From positions 496,001 to 560,000 of the forward strand of contig OY776214.1 of assembly GCA_963675425.1 (NCBI GenBank): DNA of 64,000 nt, written 5' to 3'. The notes under the pieces were generated by a model. The model saw nothing but the letters and a program-made list of their open reading frames with translations, did no database searches and was not told the origin of the DNA. Source of the DNA: Sporobacter sp963675425. Its GTDB lineage: Bacteria; Bacillota; Clostridia; Oscillospirales; Oscillospiraceae. Within the stretch, counting starts at the first letter, position 1. Each line of letters opens with the position of its first letter. A program made the position numbers and the translations under genes. Positions 34,462 to 42,426 of the stretch are shown piece by piece.

Positions 34462-34634
34462 CTATTTTTTAACATTCTGTGCGGACTCCATCCCAATGGG
34501 TCTTAACGTACTTTTTTCCATTGACATAACAACAATTTCCCGGCCTTCAAACGTATCATTACCGAGCCATTTTTCGCACTGTTTTACGAGCTTCGCGTCG
34601 ATAATTGTCCGGCAGCCTGCCTGTACATTAAAAA
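34462..34634 (-). pseudogene. Possible short coding remnant after tsaD
   Basis: A frame overlapping the end of tsaD reads NVQAGCRTIIDAKLVKQC, then EKWLGNDTFEGREIVV and ends in QNVKK. Its composition looks protein-like. No start codon with a ribosome binding site is present in its own frame; the ATG overlapping the tsaD stop is in another frame and ends after 14 codons. It may be a frameshifted small gene. I do not recognise it. Confidence 0.25.
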
Positions 34635-35644
34635 TAAGCTTTTTCAGTGTCCATGGTGGCGTATGCGTTGAGCTCCATACCGGCTCTGACACCGTCGAGA
34701 AACTCATAGTACGCCTGACAGCCGATCATCGCTCCATTGTCACCGCACAGCTTCAACGGCGGGATAAAAAGCGTGAGGCCCGCGCTGGCTGCCGCCTTTT
34801 CAAAATCGGCGCGGATCCGCGAATTGGCCGCCACACCGCCGGCCACGACGATTTTATCATGGCCATACTCTTTTGCTGCCATCATCGCCCGTGGGACAAG
34901 CGTATCGCTGACAGCCCGCGTAAAGCTGGCGGCCAGAGATGCCTGATCAAGCCCCTCGCCTTTTTGCTCAGCGTTGTGGACGATATTGACGACGGCTGTC
35001 TTAAGACCCGAAAAGGACATATCATAAGGCCGACCGTCAATTTTAGCACGCGGCAGAGTAAACGCCGCGTCGTCGCCGCCCTGAGACAACTCATCAAGCG
35101 GCCTGCCCCCCGGATACGGCAGGCCCAGCACACGCGCGACTTTGTCAAAGCACTCCCCTGCCGCGTCGTCACACGTCGAGCCGATAATACGCATGTCGGT
35201 ATAGCCACGCACGTCGACCAACAGGCTGTTGCCGCCGGATACAATCAGCGACAAAAATGGCGGCTCAAGCGCCGGGTACGCGATATAATTAGCAGCGATG
35301 TGCCCTCTGATATGGTGCACAGGGATAAGCGGCACGCCCAGAGAAAGCGCCAGACCCTTGGCAAAGTTGACGCCAACCAACAGCGCCCCGATGAGGCCCG
35401 GCGCGTACGTAACGGCAACGGCCTCTATTTCATCACGCGTGATGCCGGCCTTATCGATTGCGCTGTCAGCCAGCCGGCTGATGACGGCGATGTGATTGCG
35501 CGAAGCGATTTCCGGCACAACGCCGCCGTACAACGCGTGCATATCCGCCTGGGAATACACCTCGTCGGCAAGGACCTCTCGGCCGTTCCGCGTGACGGCA
35601 ACAGCCGTCTCGTCGCAGGAGGTTTCAATAGAAAATACAATCAT
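34628..35644 (-). CDS. tsaD: tRNA threonylcarbamoyladenosine transferase TsaD
   Basis: A 338-residue TsaD/Kae1 protein. The ASKHA ATPase fold shows SIETSCDETAVAV at the N-terminus, metal-binding HHIRGH (His near 111 and 115), IVSGGNSLLV and GGVAANSRIR. With TsaB and TsaE it moves threonylcarbamoyl from its AMP ester to A37 of tRNAs that read ANN codons. It is last of a polA-rimI-tsaD chain with 4-bp overlaps. tsaB and tsaE are not in the window. Length and motifs are normal. Confidence 0.97.
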   Translation of the reverse strand: MIVFSIETSCDETAVAVTRNGREVLADEVYSQADMHALYGGVVPEIASRNHIAVISRLADSAIDKAGITRDEIEAVAVTYAPGLIGALLVGVNFAKGLALSLGVPLIPVHHIRGHIAANYIAYPALEPPFLSLIVSGGNSLLVDVRGYTDMRIIGSTCDDAAGECFDKVARVLGLPYPGGRPLDELSQGGDDAAFTLPRAKIDGRPYDMSFSGLKTAVVNIVHNAEQKGEGLDQASLAASFTRAVSDTLVPRAMMAAKEYGHDKIVVAGGVAANSRIRADFEKAAASAGLTLFIPPLKLCGDNGAMIGCQAYYEFLDGVRAGMELNAYATMDTEKAYF

Positions 35645-36108
35645 AAGTCACCTTGGTACGTCTCGGGCCGTTTCAGTTCCAAAACCATAATAACGGCGTC
35701 GTCGACGGGATTTGAATAATACTTTTTTCGGCGGCCGCTTGTCACAAAGCCATGCCTCTTGTACAACCCGATTGCCGGCGCGTTACCGGCGCGGACCTCA
35801 AGATAAACAGCCAGCGCGCCGTTATTCTCGGCAAAGCGCAGCGCTTCCTGTAAAAGCCTGCTGCCGAGTCCTAATTGCCGGCGCGCCTCATCAACAGCAA
35901 TTTGAAACAGCTCCGCCTCGCCGGATATCAGGCGCAGAACGCAAAAGCCCAGCACCACGCCGCTTTCCACGGCCACGCCGAAATACGCGTCATCCCGGCT
36001 AGCCTCGCTCATCAGCGAGCTTTCCGACCAGGGCGGGTCAAACGCCGCCCGCTCAATGACGAGTACCTGGGGGATCTGCGTAGGCTCGGCTTCAATAATT
36101 TCAATCAT
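35641..36108 (-). CDS. rimI: Ribosomal-protein-alanine N-acetyltransferase RimI
   Basis: A 155-residue GNAT acetyltransferase. The acetyl-CoA loop is RRQLGLGSRLLQEAL (about 76-90), followed by VRAGNAPAIGLYKRHGF and YYSNPVDDAVIMVLEL. The family acetylates the N-terminus of ribosomal protein S18 and is commonly linked to tsa genes. It overlaps polA and tsaD by ATGA on either side, so all three are co-translated. Confidence 0.92.
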   Translation of the reverse strand: MIEIIEAEPTQIPQVLVIERAAFDPPWSESSLMSEASRDDAYFGVAVESGVVLGFCVLRLISGEAELFQIAVDEARRQLGLGSRLLQEALRFAENNGALAVYLEVRAGNAPAIGLYKRHGFVTSGRRKKYYSNPVDDAVIMVLELKRPETYQGDL

Positions 36109-38741
36109 TTTGCGTCGTACCAGCTCCTGCCCCTATGCGCCTCCGCCGTCAGCGGCACAGAGATGTCCACAACGTTTTCCATCTCCTGCGTCAAGAGCTT
36201 CATTACCGTCTCCGTCTCGCCTTCGGGGCACTCGGCAATCAGCTCATCGTGCACCTGCAGGATCAGCCGGGATGAAAGCCCCTCCGCCCTCAGCCGCCGA
36301 TGCGTATTCACCATCGCCAGCTTAATAATATCGGCAGCCGTGCCCTGCATGGGTGTGTTTCGCGCCGCCCGTTCGCCAAAAGAGCGGACGTTAAAGTTAG
36401 AGGACTTGAGCTCCGGCAGATACCGCCGCCGGCCAAAAAGTGTTGTCACAAAGCCGTCTTTTTTAGCTTGGGCCACAATATCGGTCATATACGCGCGCAC
36501 GCCGCTGAAGCGGGTGAAATAATTCTCAATATACGTTTTTGCCTCCGCGACCGTGACGCCGATATCCTGCGACAGGGAGAACGCCGATATCCCATACACA
36601 ATCCCGAAATTGACGGCCTTGGCGCGTGAGCGCATGAGCGGCGTAACGTCACCGGGCGCCACGCCGAAGACCTGTGACGCCGTCGTAGCGTGGATATCCC
36701 CGCCGTTTTTAAACGTCTCCAGCATCGCCACATCGCCGGCAAAATGCGCCAGCAGCCGCAGCTCAATCTGCGAATAATCCGCGTCCACAAGAACGCAGCC
36801 CTCACCGGCCACGAACATCTTCCGCAGCTCTCCGCCCACCTCTTTCCGGACGGGGATGTTTTGCAAATTCGGGTCCGTGGACGACAGGCGGCCCGTTGCC
36901 GCCACCGTCATCTGAAAGCGAGTATGGATGCGTCCGTCGGTGGCAATCACCTTCATCAGTCCGTCCGCATACGTGCTTTTAAGCTTGGACAGCTCGCGAT
37001 ATTCCATGATCTTCTGAATAATGGGATGCTTATCCTGCAGGTATTCAAGCACGTCAATATTCGTCGAGTAACCCGTCTTCGTCTTTTTCGGCGCGGGGAG
37101 CATCAGCTTTTCAAACAGGATCACACCAAGCTGTTTCGGTGAATTAATATTGAAGGTCTCGCCGGCCAGCTCGTAAATCGACGCTTCCAATTCGGCGACT
37201 TTTCCGGACAACATATCGCCGAATTCTCGCAGCGCCTTTTTGTCCACGAAAAAGCCGGCCTTTTCCATATCCGCCAGAACGCTGCACAGCGGCAGCTCAA
37301 TCTTGCTTAAGAGCACGCCCATACCGACCTCATGGAGCTTCAGCTCCAGCGTCTGGCAAAGCAGTGCGATGGCGGCGGCCTCCGATATAAGCCGCCCCAG
37401 CGCCGCCGTATCATCCAGCAACGACAGCTGGCCGTTTTCGTCCTCTCCGGCGGCAATATCAAGCTCGCAGTATTTTTTCGCCAGCTTTTCCAGCTCGTAG
37501 GAGCTGTCCGTCGGCGACAGCAAATACGCCGCCAGCGCTGTGTCAAACATCCATCCGCCGGACGCAATCCCCAGCTCCAGCAAGCGGCGCTCCGTGTCTT
37601 TAATATCATGGCCGGCCTTTTTAATGTCCCCGCTCATGACGGCGCGCAGTCCGTCCGCAAAGCCTTCTGTAACCCCCCGCTTGAGTATATAACACGTCTT
37701 GCCCGCGTCATCCAAAGCAGCCAGTGTGTCAAAGCTTTCGTTAAAACGTACCACGACACTCGGTGCGCCGCGCAGGGCCTTTTCCATGTCAGCCCTATCA
37801 GCCGCCGAAACGACATTCTTGCTCAGGCAGTCGGGCTCAAAGGCCCGAGGGCCCGCTTCCGCGCCCTCCGGGGACGATAAATTAAATTTATCGGAGAGCT
37901 TGTTAAACTCCAATTTTTGAAATAGCGTGTACAGTACGTCGTTATTGACAGCACGGCGCTTGGTGTCCGCCGGCGTAAACTCGAAGGGTACATCCCGGCA
38001 AATGGTCGCCAGCGCGTAAGACATATCGGCCGCCTCGCGTCCGTTTATCAGCTTTTTCTTAACGCTGTCCTTCACGTCCAGCGCGTCGAGCTGGGCGTAA
38101 ATTTCTTCAACGGTCCCAAACCGCCGCACCAGGTCCAGCGCCGTTTTCTCGCCCACCCCGGCAACGCCCGGTATGTTATCGGACGGGTCGCCCATCAGCG
38201 CCTTGAGATCAATCATTTTATTTGGCTCAAAGCCGTATTCTTCACTAAACGCCTCGGGCGTATACGATATCGTCTCGGACTGGCCCATCCGCGTCTTTAC
38301 ATGCAGCACGCGCGTGGCGTCGCTCACGAGCTGCAGGCTGTCCTTGTCGCCCGTAACAACAACACACTGCCACCCGAGCTCCTCGCTTTTTTTACTGATG
38401 GTGCCGATGAGGTCGTCGGCCTCCCAGCCGGCCAGCTCGTAGCGCGGCACGTTCATACCGTCAAGAACCTCTTTTAAAATCGGCATCTGTACAGCCAGCT
38501 CGTCCGGCATGGGCTTGCGCTGCGCCTTGTAGGCGTCATACTGCTCGTGGCGGAAGGTCGGCGCGGGCAGGTCAAAGCAGACGCACAGAGCGTCCGGATT
38601 TTCGTCGTTAAGCAGCTTGAGCAGGATATTTAAAAAGCCGTAGACGGCGTTTGTGGGCGTACCGTCCTTTGTTGTCAGCAACCGGATACCGTAAAACGCC
38701 CGGTTGATGATGCTGTTACCGTCGAGCACCATGAGTTTCAT
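36105..38741 (-). CDS. polA: DNA polymerase I
   Basis: An 878-residue enzyme for gap filling and primer removal. ATG 38741 follows GGAGGTTATT; a longer frame to 38771 has no site. Domains in order: 5'-3' exonuclease (1-290, VLDGNSIINRAFYG and DPSDNIPGVAGVGEKTA), a 3'-5' exonuclease-like domain (about 310-480) and the polymerase (about 490-878). The polymerase has motif A DADYSQIELRLLAH, motif B KAVNFGIVYG and motif C QVHDELIAE. The exonuclease domain begins VVVRFNESFDTL, lacking the DXE metal ligands, so proofreading is probably absent, as in Bacillus homologues. It leads the rimI-tsaD chain. Confidence 0.96.
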   Translation of the reverse strand: MKLMVLDGNSIINRAFYGIRLLTTKDGTPTNAVYGFLNILLKLLNDENPDALCVCFDLPAPTFRHEQYDAYKAQRKPMPDELAVQMPILKEVLDGMNVPRYELAGWEADDLIGTISKKSEELGWQCVVVTGDKDSLQLVSDATRVLHVKTRMGQSETISYTPEAFSEEYGFEPNKMIDLKALMGDPSDNIPGVAGVGEKTALDLVRRFGTVEEIYAQLDALDVKDSVKKKLINGREAADMSYALATICRDVPFEFTPADTKRRAVNNDVLYTLFQKLEFNKLSDKFNLSSPEGAEAGPRAFEPDCLSKNVVSAADRADMEKALRGAPSVVVRFNESFDTLAALDDAGKTCYILKRGVTEGFADGLRAVMSGDIKKAGHDIKDTERRLLELGIASGGWMFDTALAAYLLSPTDSSYELEKLAKKYCELDIAAGEDENGQLSLLDDTAALGRLISEAAAIALLCQTLELKLHEVGMGVLLSKIELPLCSVLADMEKAGFFVDKKALREFGDMLSGKVAELEASIYELAGETFNINSPKQLGVILFEKLMLPAPKKTKTGYSTNIDVLEYLQDKHPIIQKIMEYRELSKLKSTYADGLMKVIATDGRIHTRFQMTVAATGRLSSTDPNLQNIPVRKEVGGELRKMFVAGEGCVLVDADYSQIELRLLAHFAGDVAMLETFKNGGDIHATTASQVFGVAPGDVTPLMRSRAKAVNFGIVYGISAFSLSQDIGVTVAEAKTYIENYFTRFSGVRAYMTDIVAQAKKDGFVTTLFGRRRYLPELKSSNFNVRSFGERAARNTPMQGTAADIIKLAMVNTHRRLRAEGLSSRLILQVHDELIAECPEGETETVMKLLTQEMENVVDISVPLTAEAHRGRSWYDAK

Positions 38742-38835
38742 AATAACCTCCGCCAGTTGAGTTTCATCCATATCTAACCGATATTATACCACTTATAGGC
38801 TTTAATGTCATACGGACAATAAAACCTAAAAGGTC

Positions 38836-38857
38836 GCGGGCTGCCGTGGCAGCCCGC
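38836..38857. terminator. Terminator between polA and the hexapeptide-protein gene
   Basis: Arms GCGGGCTGCC and GGCAGCCCGC with a two-base loop, then AAAATA on the plus side. On the minus strand it lies after the gene at 38888-39553 and ahead of polA. Confidence 0.65.
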
Positions 38858-38887
38858 TAAAATACCTTTAATTTTTACACCTTGATC

Positions 38888-39553
38888 TCAATCGTCTCTT
38901 TTTTCCGCAATTTCACCCGCACGTTTGTATATGCTCTGCGCGGGAATGTAGCCCTGGACACTGCTGAGCGGATAGACGATACTGTTTTTCCCGATGACCG
39001 TACCGGGATTTAAAACGCTGTTACAGCCAACCTCCACATGGTCGCCCAGTATCGCGCCCATTTTTCTCAAACCGGTTTCGATGCTGTCCGCCCCGCATTT
39101 GACTTTGACGAGTCCGCCGGTAGACTTCAAGTTGGACAGTATGACGCCGGCCCCAATATGAGCCTTGTATCCTAAAACCGAATCGCCGACATAGTTAAAG
39201 TGCGGCGTCTGTACATTATCGAACAGAATAGAGTTTTTAATTTCGGTTGAATTGCCGATAACGGCATCGTTGCCGATGATGACGTTTTCCCGGATGTAGG
39301 CCGACTGTCTGAGTTCACAATCATGACCAATAATCGCCGGGCCTTTAATCGTCACGGTCTTTTCGATCACAGTCCCCTTCCCGACCCAGACAAATTCACT
39401 GATTCTTTCGTAATCATCGGGAAGCTTCTTTGAATATGCCACTATAAAAGCCTTGATTTTGCTTAAAACCTCCCAAGGATATCGTAAACCGTCAAAAATA
39501 GCGTTCGGCTCAAACGCCGAAAGGTCCAACAATTCATCAATAGATATATTCAT
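38888..39553 (-). CDS. Left-handed beta-helix (hexapeptide-repeat) transferase-like protein
   Basis: A 221-residue protein with a 60-residue helical start (SIDELLDLSAFEPNAIFDGL) and then hexapeptide repeats (about 75-200), for example GPAIIGHDCELRQSAYIREN, IGNDAVIGNSTEIKN and GCNSVLNPGTVIGKNSIVYP. It resembles the C-terminal acyltransferase half of GlmU but lacks the uridylyltransferase half. Similar stand-alone proteins are often named UDP-GlcNAc pyrophosphorylase-like. Its substrate is unknown. It follows cysS by 50 bp on the same strand and may share its T-box-controlled transcript. Confidence 0.82.
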   Translation of the reverse strand: MNISIDELLDLSAFEPNAIFDGLRYPWEVLSKIKAFIVAYSKKLPDDYERISEFVWVGKGTVIEKTVTIKGPAIIGHDCELRQSAYIRENVIIGNDAVIGNSTEIKNSILFDNVQTPHFNYVGDSVLGYKAHIGAGVILSNLKSTGGLVKVKCGADSIETGLRKMGAILGDHVEVGCNSVLNPGTVIGKNSIVYPLSSVQGYIPAQSIYKRAGEIAEKRDD

Positions 39554-39603
39554 AACTATATCCCTCCGACTAAGTTGCTTGTTGCACAGCGATGCCGTTT
39601 AAT

Positions 39604-41010
39604 TTACGCCTTTTTCCATTTAACGCCCTGGGGTGTGTCCTCAAGGCTAATACCCCTGGCCTTGAGCTCGTCACGGATCCGGTCGGCCTCGGCCCAGTTT
39701 TTCTCCTGACGCGCGGCCTGACGCGCCGCGATCAGCGCTTCGATCTCCTCAGCCAGGCTGTCATCCTCCGTTTCCCCATAGATGAGCCCAAGCACGCCCG
39801 CCAGCTCGTCAAAGATTTCAAGCGCCTTGGCCGCCAACGCTTTGGACGGCTTTTTCTCAGCAGCCGTCATGGCGTTGGCTTCACGGACAAGCTCAAAGAT
39901 GACCGAAACAGCGTCAGCCGTATTGAAATCGTCGTCCATCGCCTCAATGAACCGCTCGCGGTAAACCGGCAGCCGTTCGGTAAAGTCGCGCTCAGCCTCC
40001 TTGAGGCAATCGCTGTCGCCGTGCTCCGTCAGGAACTGCAGATTGCTCCGTGCCGTTTTCAGCCGGTCTAACGCACCCTTGGCCTGCATTAATATTTCGC
40101 CGGAGTAGTTGAGCGGGCTCCTGTAGTGGCTCATCAGCATAAACATGCGGATATTTTCATAACCATAAGCCTCCGCCGCCTCCCGAACCGTAAAGAAATT
40201 GCCGAGTGATTTGGACATCTTTTTATTGTCGATGCTGATAAAACCGTTATGGAGCCAATAGCGGACAAATTCGGCATCATTGGCTCCCTCGGACTGGGCG
40301 ATCTCATTTTCATGATGCGGGAATATAAGATCCTGCCCGCCGCAGTGGATATCGATGGTCTTGCCGAGATATTTTCCCGCCATGGCCGAACATTCAATGT
40401 GCCATCCGGGCCGGCCCATGCCCCATGGAGACTCCCAACTTGGCTCGCCGGGCTTTGCGGCCTTCCATAGGGCGAAATCCATGGGGCTCTCCTTGACGTC
40501 GCTGACGTCGATGCGCGCGCCCGCCTTAAGCTCTTCAAGCGGCTGATGCGACAGCTTGCCGTAATCCGCAAACCGCTCTGTGCGGTAATACACATCGCCC
40601 TTCGCCTCATAGGCCAGGCCTTTTTCAACCAGTATCTCAATAATGCCGATGATCTCGGCAATGTTTTGGGTAGCCCTGGGATGGATCGTCGCCTCGCAGA
40701 CGCCCAGGCCTTTGGCGTCCGTGTAGTATTCACTAATATATTTAGCCGCGATGGCCTCGGACGTCGTGCCTTCCTTATGGGACTGAGTTATGATCTTGTC
40801 GTCGACGTCCGTAAAATTCTGGACAAACGTTACGTCATAACCGCGATACTCAAAGTAGCGCCGCAGTACATCAAACAAAATAAGCGGGCGGGCGTTTCCC
40901 ACGTGTATAAAGTTGTACACAGTAGGCCCGCAGGCGTACATCGAGACTTTTCCGGGCTCGAGCGGCTCGAAGTCTTCTTTCTTCTGCGTCATGGAATTAT
41001 AGAGTTTCAT
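39604..41010 (-). CDS. cysS: Cysteinyl-tRNA synthetase
   Basis: A 468-residue class I synthetase. ATG 41010 follows AAGGGATGG; frames further upstream lack a site. Zinc ligand and first motif CGPTVYNFIHVGNARP carry the HIGH-type sequence. Further zinc ligands are in ECSAMAGKYLG and HHENEIAQSE, and the KMSKS loop is KKMSKSLGNF. The C-terminal helical domain ends with LEDTPQGVKWKKA. It charges tRNA-Cys. It lies after cysE, so both are probably under the cysteine T-box at 41951-42290. Confidence 0.97.
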   Translation of the reverse strand: MKLYNSMTQKKEDFEPLEPGKVSMYACGPTVYNFIHVGNARPLILFDVLRRYFEYRGYDVTFVQNFTDVDDKIITQSHKEGTTSEAIAAKYISEYYTDAKGLGVCEATIHPRATQNIAEIIGIIEILVEKGLAYEAKGDVYYRTERFADYGKLSHQPLEELKAGARIDVSDVKESPMDFALWKAAKPGEPSWESPWGMGRPGWHIECSAMAGKYLGKTIDIHCGGQDLIFPHHENEIAQSEGANDAEFVRYWLHNGFISIDNKKMSKSLGNFFTVREAAEAYGYENIRMFMLMSHYRSPLNYSGEILMQAKGALDRLKTARSNLQFLTEHGDSDCLKEAERDFTERLPVYRERFIEAMDDDFNTADAVSVIFELVREANAMTAAEKKPSKALAAKALEIFDELAGVLGLIYGETEDDSLAEEIEALIAARQAARQEKNWAEADRIRDELKARGISLEDTPQGVKWKKA

Positions 41011-41198
41011 TCTTATGACCATCCCTTTCATGGGCTTATTTTGCGTCCCCGATTAAATAAGAGGCCGCTCCCGACAGGTATTTCTCTTTTTTGCCGGCTT
41101 TCTGCTTTTTGTGCATCTATAAATTGTAGCACCGCTTCAATATATACCGGCTGTGCTGCTTTATTAAATGAGCGTTCATTCAGTACGTTTGAATGGCG

Positions 41199-41846
41199 TC
41201 ATGGCTCCTTGTTCTGGCGTGTCAGCTCCTGTTCCAGCACCTGCAGCTGTGCGTAAATGGCCGTGAGCTCAATCGCGACCGGATCTGTCACACTGATCTG
41301 GTCAACAGCGTCGGCGTAACAGCTGCGCTCGCCGGCAATACTCACAACACGAGCCGGCACACCCACAGCCGTCGCGTCTTCCGGCACCTCTTTTAGTACC
41401 ACGGCGCCTGCTGCTATGCGTGCGTTGTCGCCCACCCTAAAAGGGCCGAGCACCTTGGCGCCGGTACCGATCATAACATTGTTGCCGATCGTCGGATGGC
41501 GTTTGCCCTTATCTTTACCGGTGCCGCCGAGGGTGACCCCCTGATAAATTAAAACGTCGTCGCCAATCTCCGTCGTCTCCCCTATCACAATGCCCATCCC
41601 GTGGTCGATAACAAAACGCCGGCCGATAGTTGCTCCGGGGTGGATTTCTATTCCCGTCCAAAAGCGCGACCACTGGGACACGCAGCGCGCGAGAAACAGC
41701 AGCTTATGGCGGTACAACCAATGGGCCAGCCGGTGATTCATCACCGCGTGCACCCCCGGATAAAGAAGGAATACCTCAAAGCCGCCGCGCGCCGCCGGGT
41801 CACGCGCCTGATAGGCCTTGATTGTCTCCCGCAGACGTTTGAACAC
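41199..41846 (-). CDS. cysE: Serine O-acetyltransferase CysE
   Basis: A 215-residue SAT. I place the start at GTG 41846 because AGGGGAG stands 8 bases before it and the sequence from there (VFKRLRETIKAYQARDPAARGGFEVFL) matches Bacillus CysE from its first residues; an ATG at 41870 would add eight residues. The hexapeptide domain has HPGATIGRRFVIDHGMGIVIGET with catalytic Asp/His, GVTLGGTGKDKGKRHP and GAGAKVLGPFRVGDNARIAAG-type coils. It makes O-acetylserine for cysteine synthesis. The T-box leader ties it to uncharged tRNA-Cys. Confidence 0.95.
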   Translation of the reverse strand: MFKRLRETIKAYQARDPAARGGFEVFLLYPGVHAVMNHRLAHWLYRHKLLFLARCVSQWSRFWTGIEIHPGATIGRRFVIDHGMGIVIGETTEIGDDVLIYQGVTLGGTGKDKGKRHPTIGNNVMIGTGAKVLGPFRVGDNARIAAGAVVLKEVPEDATAVGVPARVVSIAGERSCYADAVDQISVTDPVAIELTAIYAQLQVLEQELTRQNKEP

Positions 41847-41950
41847 TTTATTCACTCCCCTTATAAGCATTCATTCACCCGCGGCATCTACAATATTAAC
41901 CATCCATCTTAATTTTCGTAGATTTCATGGAAATATTAAAATAAAGAATC

Positions 41951-42290
41951 AAAAGCCGCCTCCTGCATTCTGCAAGAGGCGGCGTTAACCGCGGTTCCAC
42001 TCTCGTTTTGCGTCCTGAATATCCATAATACAACGGCCGGGCATGAAACCGCCCCTATGACACGCCAAATATATCACTCGTTTCGGACGCCTTGACGGCT
42101 TTAACGCAGCCGATACGGAAGCCGTTACGCTCCCCGCTCCCGGACGCACTTTCAAGCAGCCGTACCGAAGCCCGCTTTCAGCCGCGGCATTTTATCCGTC
42201 GGCAGGCTCTCTCTATCAGCGCGGTATCGCTTTACTCTTTCCGTTCACAGCGGTGTTTCACTATACTAATTGACATTATATTACCATCGG
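41951..42290 (-). promoter_or_regulatory. T-box leader (cysteine) upstream of cysE-cysS
   Basis: On the minus strand the T-box sequence AGAGTGGAACCGCGG (42004-41990) is followed by the terminator GCCGCCTC..GAGGCGGC with TTTT. Upstream about 250 bases form the stem I region, with an AGAGAG element near 42213-42208. A TGC triplet (42158-42156) sits in the likely specifier loop just before GAAAG, which fits cysteine. Uncharged tRNA-Cys would favour the antiterminator and switch on cysE-cysS. Confidence 0.9.
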
Positions 42291-42346
42291 GGCATATCCG
42301 TGTCAAGCGGCAGGACGTGACAGACGGAGATTTAGGTTTGACGCAA

Positions 42347-42380
42347 AAGGAAAACCCCCACCAATTGGCGGGGGTTTCCT
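42347..42380 (-). terminator. Terminator of the large SLH gene
   Basis: On the minus strand arms GAAACCCCCGCC and GGTGGGGGTTTTCC enclose AATT and run into TTTT. It lies 47 bp after the stop of the SLH protein gene and in front of the T-box leader. Confidence 0.85.
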
Positions 42381-42426
42381 CAGTTCTATCTGACTAGTGT
42401 GTCTATAACTTTAGGAAATAATAGAA

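Noticed and set aside
34331..35719. Long plus-strand open frame of 462 codons
   Set aside because: It lies antisense to tsaD, has no ribosome binding site and no family resemblance; it is a shadow of the real gene.
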